Below, piece after piece: positions 1 through 8,813 of a stretch of DNA of 63,789 nt. The position numbers and the translations under genes are program-made. This stretch comes from Prevotellaceae bacterium (lineage in GTDB: Bacteria > Bacteroidota > Bacteroidia > Bacteroidales > Bacteroidaceae). The notes beneath the pieces were generated by a model that was not told the origin of the DNA, made no database searches, and was given only the letters and a program-made list of their open reading frames with translations. The DNA lies in the NCBI GenBank assembly GCA_030531085.1, contig JAUNOM010000010.1, positions 1-63,789 of the forward strand, read 5' to 3'. The stretch's first letter is position 1. Each line of letters starts with the position of its first letter.

Positions 1-98
1 TCCAGTTTGTTCCACAGCCTGTTGATGACATAAGACTCCGTGCGCTTATGACTTATCTTTGAAAACAGCCGTGAGATGTAATCTAATTTGTATTCCAT
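1..98 (-). CDS. N-terminal fragment of an unidentified protein, cut by the left edge
   Basis: Reading leftward from an ATG at 98-96, an open frame of 32 codons runs off the window. It begins MEYKLDYISRLF and contains the stretch SHKRTESYVINRLWNKL. This is basic and amphipathic, with no signal peptide. It has the feel of the N-terminus of a restriction-type nuclease, but too little is present to say, so no function is given. A good Bacteroidetes promoter points at it from 421-390, which leaves an untranslated leader of nearly 300 bases. Confidence 0.5.
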   Translation of the reverse strand, partial: MEYKLDYISRLFSKISHKRTESYVINRLWNKL

Positions 99-597
99 AT
101 CTTGACTTTTGGGTTTGTACCTGTTTAAGCGAGGGCAAAAAGAAAAAGGACACATCCTTAACTTTTCTTTCTTTGCTTTAGTCGGTTCTGGTAAAACCTT
201 TAGCCCAAATACGGAAAAGCAGTCTGCGCCCTTTGCAGGGTACAAACACACCTTTCGACTTATTATTCGGGGCTATTTTCAATTTACCAGATTTACTAAA
301 GCCAAATAACTTGTCTACAAGTTGTCTGTAATATGTCTTTGTTTATGAATGTCTGTTTCTTAAAACCTCCTTTTGTTGATAGTTTGCAACAAAGGTACTA
401 AATTAGAACGAAACAGCCAAACAAAAAGTCAGAAAAAACGCAGAACTGCTTAAAAAACACCGTATGACAACAAAAAGCCGACTTTCACAAGCCAGCTTTT
501 TGTTTGCATTGTTTAACGTTTGGTGCCTCCAAAACGTGAATTTTAGGAGGCGGTTTCGCGTATAATGCAGAAGTTTAATTTTTTAATATTCATATAT
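99..597. other. Gene-free stretch with a leftward promoter and a small hairpin
   Basis: About 500 bases without a convincing gene. A 66-codon plus-strand frame at 109-309 has no family features, no promoter and a composition like random sequence, so I leave it out. The visible content is the leftward promoter (390-421), a purine-rich AGGAGG on the minus strand near 366-371 with no ATG downstream of it, and a small imperfect hairpin at 525-551 (arms GCCTCC and GGAGGC, plus AAAA/TTTT). The rest I cannot assign. Confidence 0.5.
390..421 (-). promoter_or_regulatory. Bacteroidetes-type promoter for the left-edge gene
   Basis: On the minus strand, TTTG (421-418), 20 bases, then TACCTTTG (397-390). 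This matches the TTTG-N19-21-TAnnTTTG consensus exactly. Confidence 0.7.
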
Positions 598-681
598 ATG
601 AACAAAAAAGAATTCATGAGATTGGTTAGAAAAGTTCTTCCAATCATTATTAGAATTTGCATTTCAGAACTGCAATTCTAA
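598..681 (+). CDS. 27-residue small ORF followed by its own terminator
   Basis: ATG at 598 opens MNKKEFMRLVRKV and closes with TAA at 679-681. The peptide is basic at the N-terminus, then has a short hydrophobic run (LPIIIRICI), so it could sit at the membrane. A strong terminator follows eight bases later, which is the main argument that this is a real short transcript. Bacteroidetes genomes carry many annotated mini-proteins of this size with a Lys-rich start and a hydrophobic middle. I do not recognise this one as a named family. Confidence 0.4.
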   Translation: MNKKEFMRLVRKVLPIIIRICISELQF

Positions 682-689
682 TCAACAGC

Positions 690-744
690 GACTCCGCCAC
701 CACAACAGGGCGGAGTCTTGTTTTTTTTTTTTTTTTTTTTTTTT
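690..744 (+). terminator. Strong intrinsic terminator with a 24-T run
   Basis: GACTCCGCC (690-698) pairs with GGCGGAGTC (709-717) across a 10-base loop. TTG and then 24 uninterrupted T follow (721-744). The unusually long T run borders the insertion sequence. Confidence 0.85.
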
Positions 745-810
745 ATTTAATTTTAACAACAAATTTTACATGAAGTTATAACCAAGTATTTTATTGAACT
801 TTACGAGAAA

Positions 811-1707
811 TTAAAGGTAGTCATATCGGTATCCTCCCATTTGCAAGAAGTCCGTAAACCTTGCTCCGTCTGAAATATCGCGTGTGTTGTAACGGTAAAC
901 AAACTCCTTGACGTATTTAGGTAAATGCTTCTTAGTCACCAAATGGTAAATGCCGAATATGCCACGTTTGAGGTGGCTCCAAAATCCCTCGATTGAGTTT
1001 GTATGAAACCCTCTTTCGTTTACATATTGCTTTATCTTATGGCGCACGGTCTCATGGTGGTACACCTTGTGTACTCCATTATATCCTGCCCATTCATCAG
1101 TAACGACCGTTGTTCCTTTGGGTACAAGTTCCTCTATCACGACTTGAAGAATAGCCTTTGAAGCATTCTTTATGACTTTGGCATATACCTTACCATCAGA
1201 AAGCAATCCCATTACAGGTGTCTTCTGTTTCGTGCTTCTGCCTTGTCCGCCTTTCTTGTGTTTGGTCTTTCCACCCACGTATGTCTCGTCCACTTGTGTG
1301 CAGTCTTGAAAGTCCGCATCATTGTCACGTAAGTTCTCACGGATGCGGCACAGCATGAACCATGCGGTCTTTTGTGTGACCTTTATGTCTTTTGCGAGTT
1401 GCACACTGCTGATGCCTTTCTTGTGAGCCAAGAAAACATAGATGGCATAAAACCATTTCTTCAGTGGGACATGAGAACCTTCAAACATCGTATGCACGGT
1501 AACAGTAAACCGTTTATGACAATCCCTGCATTTATACAAGCCTTTGAACTTCCCGAAAGAAGTCAGCTTGTAATGATGTTCTGATATGGAACCGCAGTGC
1601 GGACAGACAGGTACACCATTCCACAGCACCATTTCAAGATACTCACGGCACTCCTGCTCGGTGTGCAGCGTATTTATCATGTCTATGAGTGAGTGGAATG
1701 TTTGCAT
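811..1707 (-). CDS. IS1595-family (ISXO2-like) transposase
   Basis: A full-length 298-residue transposase. An N-terminal zinc ribbon (CPHCG near residue 35 and CRDCH near 60) is followed by a helix-turn-helix-like stretch (SSVQLAKDIKVTQKTAWFML). The DDE/N-type catalytic core then shows QVDETYVGGK, VVTDEWAGY and NSIEGFWSHLKRG, the signature blocks of IS1595 transposases. No frameshift or internal stop is seen, so it could be active. The start codon at 1707-1705 lies inside one arm of a perfect 10-bp inverted repeat (1704-1713 and 1745-1754), which could allow self-regulation or be part of the element end. Confidence 0.93.
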   Translation of the reverse strand: MQTFHSLIDMINTLHTEQECREYLEMVLWNGVPVCPHCGSISEHHYKLTSFGKFKGLYKCRDCHKRFTVTVHTMFEGSHVPLKKWFYAIYVFLAHKKGISSVQLAKDIKVTQKTAWFMLCRIRENLRDNDADFQDCTQVDETYVGGKTKHKKGGQGRSTKQKTPVMGLLSDGKVYAKVIKNASKAILQVVIEELVPKGTTVVTDEWAGYNGVHKVYHHETVRHKIKQYVNERGFHTNSIEGFWSHLKRGIFGIYHLVTKKHLPKYVKEFVYRYNTRDISDGARFTDFLQMGGYRYDYL

Positions 1708-1754
1708 ATACCGTTTGTTTTTATCGTTTATAGTGAATTATACCCGGTATATGC
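1704..1754. repeat. 10-bp inverted repeat over the transposase start
   Basis: GCATATACCG (1704-1713) and CGGTATATGC (1745-1754) are exact inverted copies 31 bases apart. One arm contains the transposase start codon. This could be an operator, an mRNA hairpin hiding the start, or subterminal transposase-binding sites. Confidence 0.6.
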
Positions 1755-1916
1755 CCGATTAAGTCATTTCAAATGTTAAAAATCTCCGTTTGATGCATTT
1801 TTTTATGGAATTTGAGGAAATATACTCTGTTACAAATAGCGCACCAATCTTTGGCATGCTATTTGCATTGGTTTATAGTGATGTCTTAATTTATTAACTT
1901 AAAATTTGTATAGCCT

Positions 1917-2273
1917 ATGCTAAGAAATTTACATCAAACATTATCTATTAAGGGCGTTAGTGGTCAAACCTATACGCTTCATCAATTTTCTTTCGATGAT
2001 TTTGACGATTTGAAAGGAACTCTACCAAACTATGGTGGAATATATGTGTTCACCCGCGCTGTTTTGGGTCAGAAACATAACCCAATATATTGTGGGAAAG
2101 CAGATGATTTTTCAACTCGCTACAACAATCATCACGCAGAACCTTGCATTCGGAAAAATAGGGCTAACCGAATATCAATTATGAGAGTGGATAGTCCATC
2201 AAATCGAGACACGATAGAGATTGACATTCTTGAAGCCTATAACTTTGCATGCAATACGCAACACAACTGCTAA
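1917..2273 (+). CDS. Stand-alone GIY-YIG domain protein
   Basis: A 118-residue protein made of little more than a GIY-YIG nuclease-like domain. GGIYVFTR (about residues 40-47) supplies the GIY part, PIYCGKADD (about 57-65) the YxG part (YCG here), an Arg follows in STRYNNH, and ETIEIDILEAY-like sequence near the C-terminus carries the acidic residue expected for metal binding. Proteins of this size are usually uncharacterised, and roles in DNA cleavage are inferred from UvrC and homing endonucleases. It lies next to an insertion sequence, and its stop codon overlaps that of the convergent small gene on the other strand. Confidence 0.7.
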   Translation: MLRNLHQTLSIKGVSGQTYTLHQFSFDDFDDLKGTLPNYGGIYVFTRAVLGQKHNPIYCGKADDFSTRYNNHHAEPCIRKNRANRISIMRVDSPSNRDTIEIDILEAYNFACNTQHNC

Positions 2274-2494
2274 CGCGGGTTCGGCAAAGTCTTAAGGACT
2301 TCAAATGCTTCTGGGAAAATATGGGTGGTATCTTCATACTGCCCATTATTATTTTTCAGCTTAATAACATAGCAGCGGTCATCTCTGACAATTTGGCATA
2401 CACCTCCGTATTCATCCGCCAATGTTGCTACTGGTTTACTTTGGGCTCCATTAGATAGGGTTATTACGGATGTAGTTTCAATTTGTTTGTACAT
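2270..2494 (-). CDS. 74-residue hypothetical protein
   Basis: Begins MYKQIETTSVITL and has a beta-rich look (DDRCYVIKLKNNNGQYEDTTHIF), with no signal peptide or membrane segment. It converges with the GIY-YIG gene, and the two stop codons overlap by two or three bases (2270-2273). The upstream sequence is A/T rich without a clear promoter box. No family recognised. The tight convergent packing and clean composition argue that it is a real gene, possibly a partner of the GIY-YIG protein. Confidence 0.5.
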   Translation of the reverse strand: MYKQIETTSVITLSNGAQSKPVATLADEYGGVCQIVRDDRCYVIKLKNNNGQYEDTTHIFPEAFEVLKTLPNPR

Positions 2495-2582
2495 AACTTT
2501 ATTTTTGAATATAGTATATTATACTTCTATCAAACAACTATATTTCATTCCTTATAAATATCTCATCCAATCAATAACAAAT

Positions 2583-2744
2583 ATGAGCAATAGCAATTCT
2601 CACATAGTCACACATACTGTGAAAATCCTCGATTCACTACGAGAGTCCTTAGATGATATTCTCAGTATACAAATTGAGGATATGAAAAAGAAAGAGAAAA
2701 AAGATACATATATAAATGAGAACAGCACTGCCGTTTCAGAATAG
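2583..2744 (+). CDS. 53-residue hypothetical protein
   Basis: I choose the ATG at 2583 (MSNSNSHIVTHTVKIL) rather than the upstream in-frame ATG at 2487, because the upstream part overlaps the start of the divergent gene and reads like noncoding AT-rich sequence. The short product is helical and charged (SLRESLDDILSIQIEDMKKKEKK). No family recognised; it may not be expressed. Confidence 0.35.
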   Translation: MSNSNSHIVTHTVKILDSLRESLDDILSIQIEDMKKKEKKDTYINENSTAVSE

Positions 2745-3079
2745 AGCAAACTCTAATTAAACATTACTTATGATAGGTGTAACCTGTCATTATACACAAC
2801 TCTTTGTACATTCAAGTATATAGTTGCGTTCTAAATTTGTCTTTATTCTTGTTTGAGAAAAAAGAGATTGTTGAAACTAAATATTTCATTTATATTCATG
2901 TTCGGAGAACGTTGTACTATTATCGTAACTAATATGTAATTCGTAATTAATAAGCTACTTTTGATGTAGAGAATGATGCAAACGGGCTTTCCGCGAGTGT
3001 ACTTTACGATTTTATGTGTGATAATTTGTGTATATCAAAATGTTTTACTACCTTTGCAATAATTAAACAATGAAAAAAG
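2745..3079. other. 335-base intergenic region ending in a promoter
   Basis: AT-rich sequence without a plausible gene on either strand. A short stem is visible at GATAGGTGTAACCTGTC (about 2772-2788). The last 55 bases hold the promoter of the SlyD-like gene. Nothing else stands out. Confidence 0.5.
3025..3056 (+). promoter_or_regulatory. Promoter of the SlyD-like gene
   Basis: TTTG (3025-3028), 20 bases, TACCTTTG (3049-3056). Exact consensus. Confidence 0.8.
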
Positions 3080-3685
3080 ATGAATAAGTATTACGCTATA
3101 GCATACAAGCTATATACAGTTGTGAATGGAGAACGCTCCTTGGAAGAGGAGGCTCCAGCAAGTGATCCCTTTATATTCATATCCGGTTTTGGTACTACCA
3201 TCCCAGGCTTTGAGAAACAGATAGAAGTTCTGGAGAAAGGTCAGGCTTTCGACTTTGTAATCAAGAAAGATGATGCTTACGGTGATTATTATGATGAGCG
3301 TGTTATAAAGTTAGACAAGTCTGTCTTCACTATTAATGGAAAGTTTGATGAGCAGCATATATTTGTGGATGCTATTATTCCTTTGCAGAATGAGGATGGC
3401 AACCGTTTTATGGGTCAGGTGTTGGAAATTACAGATGATTCCGTGCGTGTAGACTTGAACCACCCTCTTGCTGGCAGGGATTTGAATTTCATAGGTGAGG
3501 TAGTGGAGTGCAGAGAGGCTACTGACAAGGAAATACAGGAACTGATAAATAACCTGTCCGGTGGATGCCACGGTGGTTGTGGTTCCTGTCATGGTGGCTG
3601 TGACGGAGGCTGTGGCGGTGAGCATCATTGTGACAGCGAGCACAGCTGTGAGAATGGGCATTGCAAGGGAGGTTGTAAGGAATAA
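3080..3685 (+). CDS. slyD: SlyD-like FKBP-type peptidyl-prolyl isomerase with metal-binding tail
   Basis: A 201-residue cytoplasmic isomerase and chaperone of the SlyD type. The FKBP core occupies about residues 1-70, interrupted by the insert-in-flap domain, and ends around residue 150. The last 45 residues are almost only Gly, His and Cys (nine Cys and about six His, e.g. GGCHGGCGSCHGGC), a tail that in SlyD proteins binds nickel and zinc. An upstream ATG at 3070 opens only five codons and overlaps this start, so 3080 is the real start. It has its own promoter, and aroC follows 30 bases after the stop. Confidence 0.92.
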   Translation: MNKYYAIAYKLYTVVNGERSLEEEAPASDPFIFISGFGTTIPGFEKQIEVLEKGQAFDFVIKKDDAYGDYYDERVIKLDKSVFTINGKFDEQHIFVDAIIPLQNEDGNRFMGQVLEITDDSVRVDLNHPLAGRDLNFIGEVVECREATDKEIQELINNLSGGCHGGCGSCHGGCDGGCGGEHHCDSEHSCENGHCKGGCKE

Positions 3686-3715
3686 TGTTGTTTATTTCAA
3701 CAGAACGTTAGTTCT

Positions 3716-4831
3716 ATGAATACATTTGGTAAAATATATACTGTAACGACGTTTGGTGAGAGTCATGGAGAGGCTGTAGGTGGTGTCATTGACGGGATGC
3801 CTGCGGGTGTCACTGTAGATATGGATTTTATACAGGCGGAGATGGCACGCCGTCGTCCGGGGCAAAGCAGGATAACCACCAGCAGAAATGAGCCGGACAA
3901 GGTGGAGATTCTTTCTGGGGTTTTTGAGGGTAAAACCACGGGCTGTCCTATCGGCTTTATTGTCCGAAATACTAACCAGCATTCACAGGATTATGAGAAT
4001 TTGCGGTGTGTGTACCGTCCCTCGCACGCGGATTTCACTTATCAGCAGAAGTATGGCATACGCGATCACCGTGGGGGAGGGCGCTCTTCTGCGAGAATAA
4101 CTATAGGACGCTGCTTTGCCGGTACTATGGCTAAGCTTGCTTTACGGCAGGTGGGTATAAGCGTCCAAGCGTATACGTCACAGGTCGGCGATATTGCCTT
4201 GCTTCCAGATTACACAAAGTATGATTTAACTTTGACAGAGACCAATGCGGTCAGATGTCCAGATCCCGACAAGGCGATATTGATGGAGCAGTTGATACAG
4301 GAGGTCAAGGCGGATGGAGACACCATCGGTGGTGTCATAACCTGTGTCGTAAAAGGGTGTCCCGTTGGGCTTGGTGATCCGGAATTTGGCAAACTGCATC
4401 AGACACTTGGCTCTGCCATGCTTTCCATTAATGCCGTGAAGGGTTTTGAGTACGGAATGGGATTTGGTGGCGTGGCCTTGAGAGGCTCACAGCAGAATGA
4501 TATGTTCGATACCACGTTGGAACGTGACGGCAATGGGGCCGCGATAGTTCCTGGGGGCTGTTGCAGGGCCGGCGTCCTGACGAATAACAGCGGCGGTATA
4601 CAGGGAGGCATATCCAATGGCGAGGATATTTATTTCAGGGTGGCTTTCAAGCCTGTTGCCACCCAACTGCGTGAGCAGACAACAATAGATATTGAGGGAA
4701 ATGAGACGCAATTGAAGGCGCGTGGCCGTCATGACCCGTGTGTTCTTCCACGTGCGGTTCCTATTGTGGAGGCTATGGCGGCAATAACGATATTGGATCA
4801 TTATCTTCTAAACAAGACAACGCATTTGTAA
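3716..4831 (+). CDS. aroC: Chorismate synthase
   Basis: Converts 5-enolpyruvylshikimate 3-phosphate to chorismate, the last common step to the aromatic amino acids, using reduced FMN without net oxidation. At 371 residues it has the usual length. Family blocks are present in order: [11 protein letters not shown] near residue 13, RRPGQSR near 47, the FMN-contacting RPSHADFTY and [10 protein letters not shown] around 100-125, and [11 protein letters not shown] near the C-terminus. It sits 30 bases downstream of the SlyD-like gene and may be cotranscribed with it. Confidence 0.98.
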   Translation: MNTFGKIYTVTTFGESHGEAVGGVIDGMPAGVTVDMDFIQAEMARRRPGQSRITTSRNEPDKVEILSGVFEGKTTGCPIGFIVRNTNQHSQDYENLRCVYRPSHADFTYQQKYGIRDHRGGGRSSARITIGRCFAGTMAKLALRQVGISVQAYTSQVGDIALLPDYTKYDLTLTETNAVRCPDPDKAILMEQLIQEVKADGDTIGGVITCVVKGCPVGLGDPEFGKLHQTLGSAMLSINAVKGFEYGMGFGGVALRGSQQNDMFDTTLERDGNGAAIVPGGCCRAGVLTNNSGGIQGGISNGEDIYFRVAFKPVATQLREQTTIDIEGNETQLKARGRHDPCVLPRAVPIVEAMAAITILDHYLLNKTTHL

Positions 4832-4907
4832 TGCCGCATAGCGTCTTCAGAAGATTGCTCTCGAACTGTTCTTTGGTCATGTTTTCACTTTTGAGGCATA
4901 AAAAGTA

Positions 4908-4975
4908 AAAGGCTAATTGTCTCACGACAACTAACCTTTGTTAACCTTAATAATCTAATACCATGAAAAACACGC
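4908..4975 (+). other. Long hairpin followed by a leader-like sequence and an aborted mini-ORF
   Basis: A 14-bp stem with two mismatches (arms 4908-4921 and 4926-4939, TCAC loop) is followed by AACCTTAATAATCTAATACC and then ATGAAAAACACG, which stops after seven codons (4963-4986). The sequence looks like the 5' leader and first codons of a gene whose body is missing. No T run follows, so it is not a normal terminator for aroC. Confidence 0.5.
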
Positions 4976-5090
4976 TACAAAGTTAGTAAATCAATTTGAA
5001 ATACACAAGTTTTTTTGCTTGATTTTTTTATTTTGTTCACGTGTTTCACTTTCACAATATTATAATATCGCTTTCTTACGTAGTTTTCCC

Positions 5091-6758
5091 TTAGCTAAGC
5101 CCGTCAATCTGTCCGTTGACAATGTCTATGCGCAGTGCCTGTGGTGATTTAGGCAACCCCGGCATACGTATTATGTCACCTGCTATCGCGACAAGCATCT
5201 CCGCTCCAGCGTTGATAACGAAATCCTTAATGTCGAAGTTGAATTTGGAAGGCACACCGTAGGCTTTCGGGTCTTGTGAGAAGGAGTATTGTGTTTTTGC
5301 AATACATACAGGGAATGTGCTGTAGCCAAGTTTTTCTGCCTTTGCAATCTTGTTTCTTGCCTCAGGAGAGAAACTTACGGTTTCTGCACCGTATATGGAC
5401 TTTGCGACTGCAGTAATCTTTTCGTATATTGACATATCGTCAGTATAGGTGTATCGCAGAGGGGCGGATGGATTATCCTCTATGGTCTCAACTACAAGGT
5501 TCGCAAGTTCCACGGCACCGCTGCCACCCTCGCAGAATGCGTTGTTAAGAGCGAACGGTACACCTTGCTCTATGCAGTGCTGACGTACCAGTGCTATTTC
5601 CTCGTCCGTATCGTGCGCGTATTTGTTGAAGCACACCAGAACCGTTTGTCCAAAGTTCTTTAAATTAGAGATGTGACGGTCCAAATTGGCAAATCCCCTT
5701 AGTACTCCCTCCTTGTTAGGAGCCTTTATTTCAGATTCTTCTATGCCTCCGTGCATTTTGAGTCCCTGCAGTGTTGCCACGAGGACAGTCAGTGAAGGGT
5801 TAAGCCCCGCCTTGCGGCACTTTATGTCCAAGAACTTCTCTGCTCCCAAGTCAGCTCCGAAGCCAGCCTCGGTAATTACATAGTCACCGTATGTCATAGC
5901 CATTTTGGTGGCTATAATGGAGTTGCATCCGTGCGCGATGTTGGCGAATGGACCGCCATGGATGAAGGCAGGTGTGTTCTCCGTTGTCTGTACAAGGTTT
6001 GGGTTTATGGCATCCTTTAACAGTACAGTGATGGCACCGCCAATGCCTAAGTCCTTAACATACAAAGGCTTGTTCTCAAGGGTGTATCCAAGTAGAATGT
6101 TGTCAATCCTTCTTCTCAGGTCATCCAGATCCTTAGCGAGGCATAGTATCGCCATAATTTCGGAGGCAGGTGTGATGTCGAAGCCCCCTTCCTGCGGCAG
6201 ACCGTTGGTGTATGGCCCTAAGCCTGTTACTATATGCCTTAGATTACGGTCGTTTATGTCCATCACACGTTTCCATAATATCTGCCTCATGCCAAATCCC
6301 TCCGCCTTGTGCTGGAAGATGTAGTTGTCAAGCAGTGCGGCAATCATGTTGTTGGCAGATGTTATGGCATGGAAATCTCCAGTGAAATGCAGATTAATCT
6401 TTTCCATAGGCAGTACCTGTGCATATCCGCCTCCTGCCGCTCCGCCCTTCATTCCGAAACAAGGTCCCAGTGAGGGTTCGCGCAGGGCCAATACCGCCTT
6501 TTTGCCAATCTTTGCCATACCTAATGCAAGTCCTACTGATACAGTGGTTTTGCCGATGCCGGCTTTGGTCGGTGTTATGGCCGTTACAAGTATCAGCTTG
6601 CTCTTCTTTACATTTTCCTCTGAGATGTTTGTGTATGGAACCTTCGCTATGTATTTGCCATACGGTTCCATCTGTTCTGTGTCAATGCCAATCTGTCCGG
6701 CAATCTCATTAATAGGTTTAAGTTTTGCCTCGCGTGCAATTTCTATGTCTGTCTTCAT
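5091..6758 (-). CDS. fhs: Formate-tetrahydrofolate ligase
   Basis: Makes 10-formyltetrahydrofolate from formate, ATP and tetrahydrofolate. I place the start at the ATG 6758-6756 ([16 protein letters not shown]), giving 555 residues, the normal family length; the frame remains open 16 codons further upstream without homology. The P-loop reads [11 protein letters not shown] (about residues 62-72), with Ile where Glu is common. [20 protein letters not shown] follows, as does the long central domain typical of the enzyme. A minus-strand TAATTTTG box lies at 6811-6804, about 45 bases ahead. Confidence 0.97.
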   Translation of the reverse strand: MKTDIEIAREAKLKPINEIAGQIGIDTEQMEPYGKYIAKVPYTNISEENVKKSKLILVTAITPTKAGIGKTTVSVGLALGMAKIGKKAVLALREPSLGPCFGMKGGAAGGGYAQVLPMEKINLHFTGDFHAITSANNMIAALLDNYIFQHKAEGFGMRQILWKRVMDINDRNLRHIVTGLGPYTNGLPQEGGFDITPASEIMAILCLAKDLDDLRRRIDNILLGYTLENKPLYVKDLGIGGAITVLLKDAINPNLVQTTENTPAFIHGGPFANIAHGCNSIIATKMAMTYGDYVITEAGFGADLGAEKFLDIKCRKAGLNPSLTVLVATLQGLKMHGGIEESEIKAPNKEGVLRGFANLDRHISNLKNFGQTVLVCFNKYAHDTDEEIALVRQHCIEQGVPFALNNAFCEGGSGAVELANLVVETIEDNPSAPLRYTYTDDMSIYEKITAVAKSIYGAETVSFSPEARNKIAKAEKLGYSTFPVCIAKTQYSFSQDPKAYGVPSKFNFDIKDFVINAGAEMLVAIAGDIIRMPGLPKSPQALRIDIVNGQIDGLS

Positions 6759-6803
6759 TTTTGTTTTAGTTATGAATGATACCCTTAAAACTAAGGTTGG
6801 GTA

Positions 6804-6811
6804 CAAAATTA
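6804..6811 (-). promoter_or_regulatory. -7 box for fhs
   Basis: TAATTTTG on the minus strand. The upstream TTTG element is poor, so this is a partial match. Confidence 0.45.
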
Positions 6812-6887
6812 CAAATAAAAAATGATATTGACAATATGTTTCAATGTTTTTTTGCTGCTGTAATGATGAGAAATGGAAAAATAATGT

Positions 6888-6895
6888 TACCTTTG
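6888..6895 (+). promoter_or_regulatory. -7 box for the LuxR-type gene
   Basis: TACCTTTG, an exact -7 element, 38 bases before the ATG. I see no good TTTG at the expected distance upstream, which may mean activator dependence. Confidence 0.5.
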
Positions 6896-6933
6896 TGGCA
6901 AATAGAGAATAAGAACCAACAAAGAATAGGGAT

Positions 6934-7527
6934 ATGTATACAGACGGTCATGGCATGGGAGTGCCCCTTTCCATGCAGATAGCCATCATTGACGATAATG
7001 TTCTCACGGGAATAGGCCTTCAGCATTTGCTTGAGGATATTATCCCAGTGGCTGAGATTACGGTGCTGCAGAATTTCAATGAGGTGGATGAGGTACAGCT
7101 GAATAATTTTGTGCACTTCTTTGTGGCATCGCGTATATATTTTGAGCATTCTGTGTTTTTCCGTAATAATTCCAAAAAGACAATCGTGCTTGTCAGCGGT
7201 CCAATGTTGATAACAGGTGTCCGCACGTTAAACGTCTGTCAGAGCGAGAAGACTCTTGTGCGTGATATCTTGACCTTGCGCAGTGCGGGGCATGGTAACG
7301 TAAAGGTACATAGTGAAGATTCTCTGCTCTCTCCAAGAGAAATGGAGGTTGCAGTGTTGTTATGCAAAGGATATATAAATAAGGAGGTGGCGGAGAAACT
7401 TAATATAAGTATGACGACAGTTATCTCGCATCGTAAGAATATCATGCAGAAACTTAATGCCCGTTCTCTCGCTGACATTATAATTTATGTCGTGATGAAT
7501 GGCCTTGTGGAGATAGGTGAGTTGTAG
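6934..7527 (+). CDS. LuxR/NarL-type DNA-binding protein with a degenerate receiver domain
   Basis: A 197-residue transcription factor. The N-terminal third resembles a response-regulator receiver (MQIAIIDDN at about residues 14-22). Where the phospho-accepting Asp should follow, the sequence reads [12 protein letters not shown], so it is probably a pseudo-receiver. The C-terminal 65 residues are a clear LuxR helix-turn-helix: [39 protein letters not shown]. An alternative start at 6973 would remove 13 residues. No kinase gene is adjacent; it converges with the transglycosylase gene. Confidence 0.85.
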   Translation: MYTDGHGMGVPLSMQIAIIDDNVLTGIGLQHLLEDIIPVAEITVLQNFNEVDEVQLNNFVHFFVASRIYFEHSVFFRNNSKKTIVLVSGPMLITGVRTLNVCQSEKTLVRDILTLRSAGHGNVKVHSEDSLLSPREMEVAVLLCKGYINKEVAEKLNISMTTVISHRKNIMQKLNARSLADIIIYVVMNGLVEIGEL

Positions 7528-7542
7528 TTCCCCCGTCTGTTC

Positions 7543-8805
7543 TTACGGATTGTCCTCTTTCCGCCATTTGTTCTTTTTCGTTGCCCGGTGGTGTGGCAGG
7601 CCGCTTGAATACGAGTCGTGCGGTTGCATTATACCTTTTGCCTTGACTGTCGATACCACTTTTCCGCCTGTGCGCAGTGCATGGCGATATTGTGCCCACC
7701 TGTTCATTATCATGTCAACGTAATTGGCGGTCTCAGAACCGCGCATATATCCATTCTTGACAACAGGGTCACGATAATACTGGGACATGGAAAGTGCCAG
7801 GATATAATGACGGACATCATTCCACCGCTGCCATACACCACCATTCTTCTTTGTCAATGCCATAGCGTCACGGACGTGATGATAGCCACCGTTGTATGCG
7901 GCCAGAGCAAACTTGAGTCGCTCCTGTGGATTGTCCACGTCAGAGAATAGCGACTGTAGTTCTCGCATATACCGCGTTGCTGCGGCAATGTTAGCCTCGG
8001 GTTCGTATATGTTCTGACGTGGCAGGGCAAGATGATCCGCCGTTGATGGAAGAATTTGCATTAAACCACACGCGCCCGCCCACGAGTGTGCCTTAGAGTC
8101 AAAACATGACTCCTGGTAACATTGTGCTGCCAGCAGTGTCCAGTCCACGCCTGCTGTCGGTGCGTGTTTCTTGAACAGATGATCATACTTGGAGATTGTT
8201 CCTGACTTAGCGGAAATCATGAAAGGATATACATGGCGTGTTACGCTTCCTGTTGTGAGCAAGTATTGCTGCTGTTTCTCTGTCTCCGCATACATTGCAG
8301 GCTTATACCAGTTTTGTATGGCTTTGGCTAATTCCTTGTTCCCCTTCGCCACAAGCCATGCTCCTTGTGTGCTTTGTGAGTTTTCTCCTGCACCGCATAC
8401 TATGAAGCCAGACTGCAGTTTCTTGCTGACAGGCATTGCAATGATGTCTCCCTCCCCATTCTTTAGTCTTTGCAGCATATCTGTCGTGTCTGGACATACA
8501 TCGACCCTTAGAGTGACTCCGAGATGTTTTGCCAGTTTCTCGCAAAGCATATAATGTACTCCCATACCACGGCCATGATATTCATAATAAGTGTCAGGAC
8601 CACTGAGGGTGAGCATAATCATCTCACCCGTCTGTTGTATCTCGCGTAATGAATATGGGCTGTCATTGTTTGTCGCACTACTGTCAGCATAGGAAGATTC
8701 GTATGTTATAGTGCTGCCCCACGGAGTGAGTTCTGCTTTTGGCTTTTCCTTACAGGCTGTTGCCAGCATGAGAATTGTGCAGGCAGTCATTATTTTCTTT
8801 TCCAT
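7543..8805 (-). CDS. MltF-like membrane-bound lytic transglycosylase lipoprotein
   Basis: A 420-residue lipoprotein: the signal peptide MEKKIMTACTILMLATAC ends in a lipobox with Cys18. A solute-binding-protein-like domain (about residues 50-215) precedes a lysozyme-like SLT domain with QESCFD (probable catalytic Glu) and GACGLMQILP (about 230-350), the MltF arrangement. It would cleave peptidoglycan glycan strands without hydrolysis and may sense muropeptides through the N-terminal domain. A basic Lys-rich tail ends the protein. It starts eight bases after the upstream TPR gene and so is part of the leftward group led by gyrA. Confidence 0.9.
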   Translation of the reverse strand: MEKKIMTACTILMLATACKEKPKAELTPWGSTITYESSYADSSATNNDSPYSLREIQQTGEMIMLTLSGPDTYYEYHGRGMGVHYMLCEKLAKHLGVTLRVDVCPDTTDMLQRLKNGEGDIIAMPVSKKLQSGFIVCGAGENSQSTQGAWLVAKGNKELAKAIQNWYKPAMYAETEKQQQYLLTTGSVTRHVYPFMISAKSGTISKYDHLFKKHAPTAGVDWTLLAAQCYQESCFDSKAHSWAGACGLMQILPSTADHLALPRQNIYEPEANIAAATRYMRELQSLFSDVDNPQERLKFALAAYNGGYHHVRDAMALTKKNGGVWQRWNDVRHYILALSMSQYYRDPVVKNGYMRGSETANYVDMIMNRWAQYRHALRTGGKVVSTVKAKGIMQPHDSYSSGLPHHRATKKNKWRKEDNP

Positions 8806-8813
8806 ATATATTT

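Larger units (their letters stand above)
772..1756 (-). mobile_element. IS1595-family insertion sequence (ends approximate)
   Basis: One transposase gene with about 40-50 bases on each side. Reading inward, the right end begins near 1756 as GGGCATATACCGGGTAT and the left end near 772 as GAAGTTATAACCAAGTAT. These share ATA-(A)CC-nnGTAT, so they may be imperfect terminal inverted repeats. I cannot see a convincing target duplication, so the boundaries may be off by tens of bases. Confidence 0.5.

Noticed and set aside
109-309. 66-codon plus-strand ORF near the left edge
   Set aside because: No promoter or family features; composition like noncoding sequence and in the leader region of the opposite-strand gene.
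3311-3661. 116-codon antisense ORF within the SlyD-like gene
   Set aside because: Its Thr-rich composition is the complement of the Gly/Cys/His repeats of the real protein.
6759-6806. Upstream ATG of fhs
   Set aside because: The 16 extra codons lack homology and overlap the promoter box; the enzyme has normal length from 6758.
8303-8545. Antisense ORFs inside real genes, for example within the transglycosylase gene
   Set aside because: They are shadows of strongly supported genes, without their own promoters or family features.
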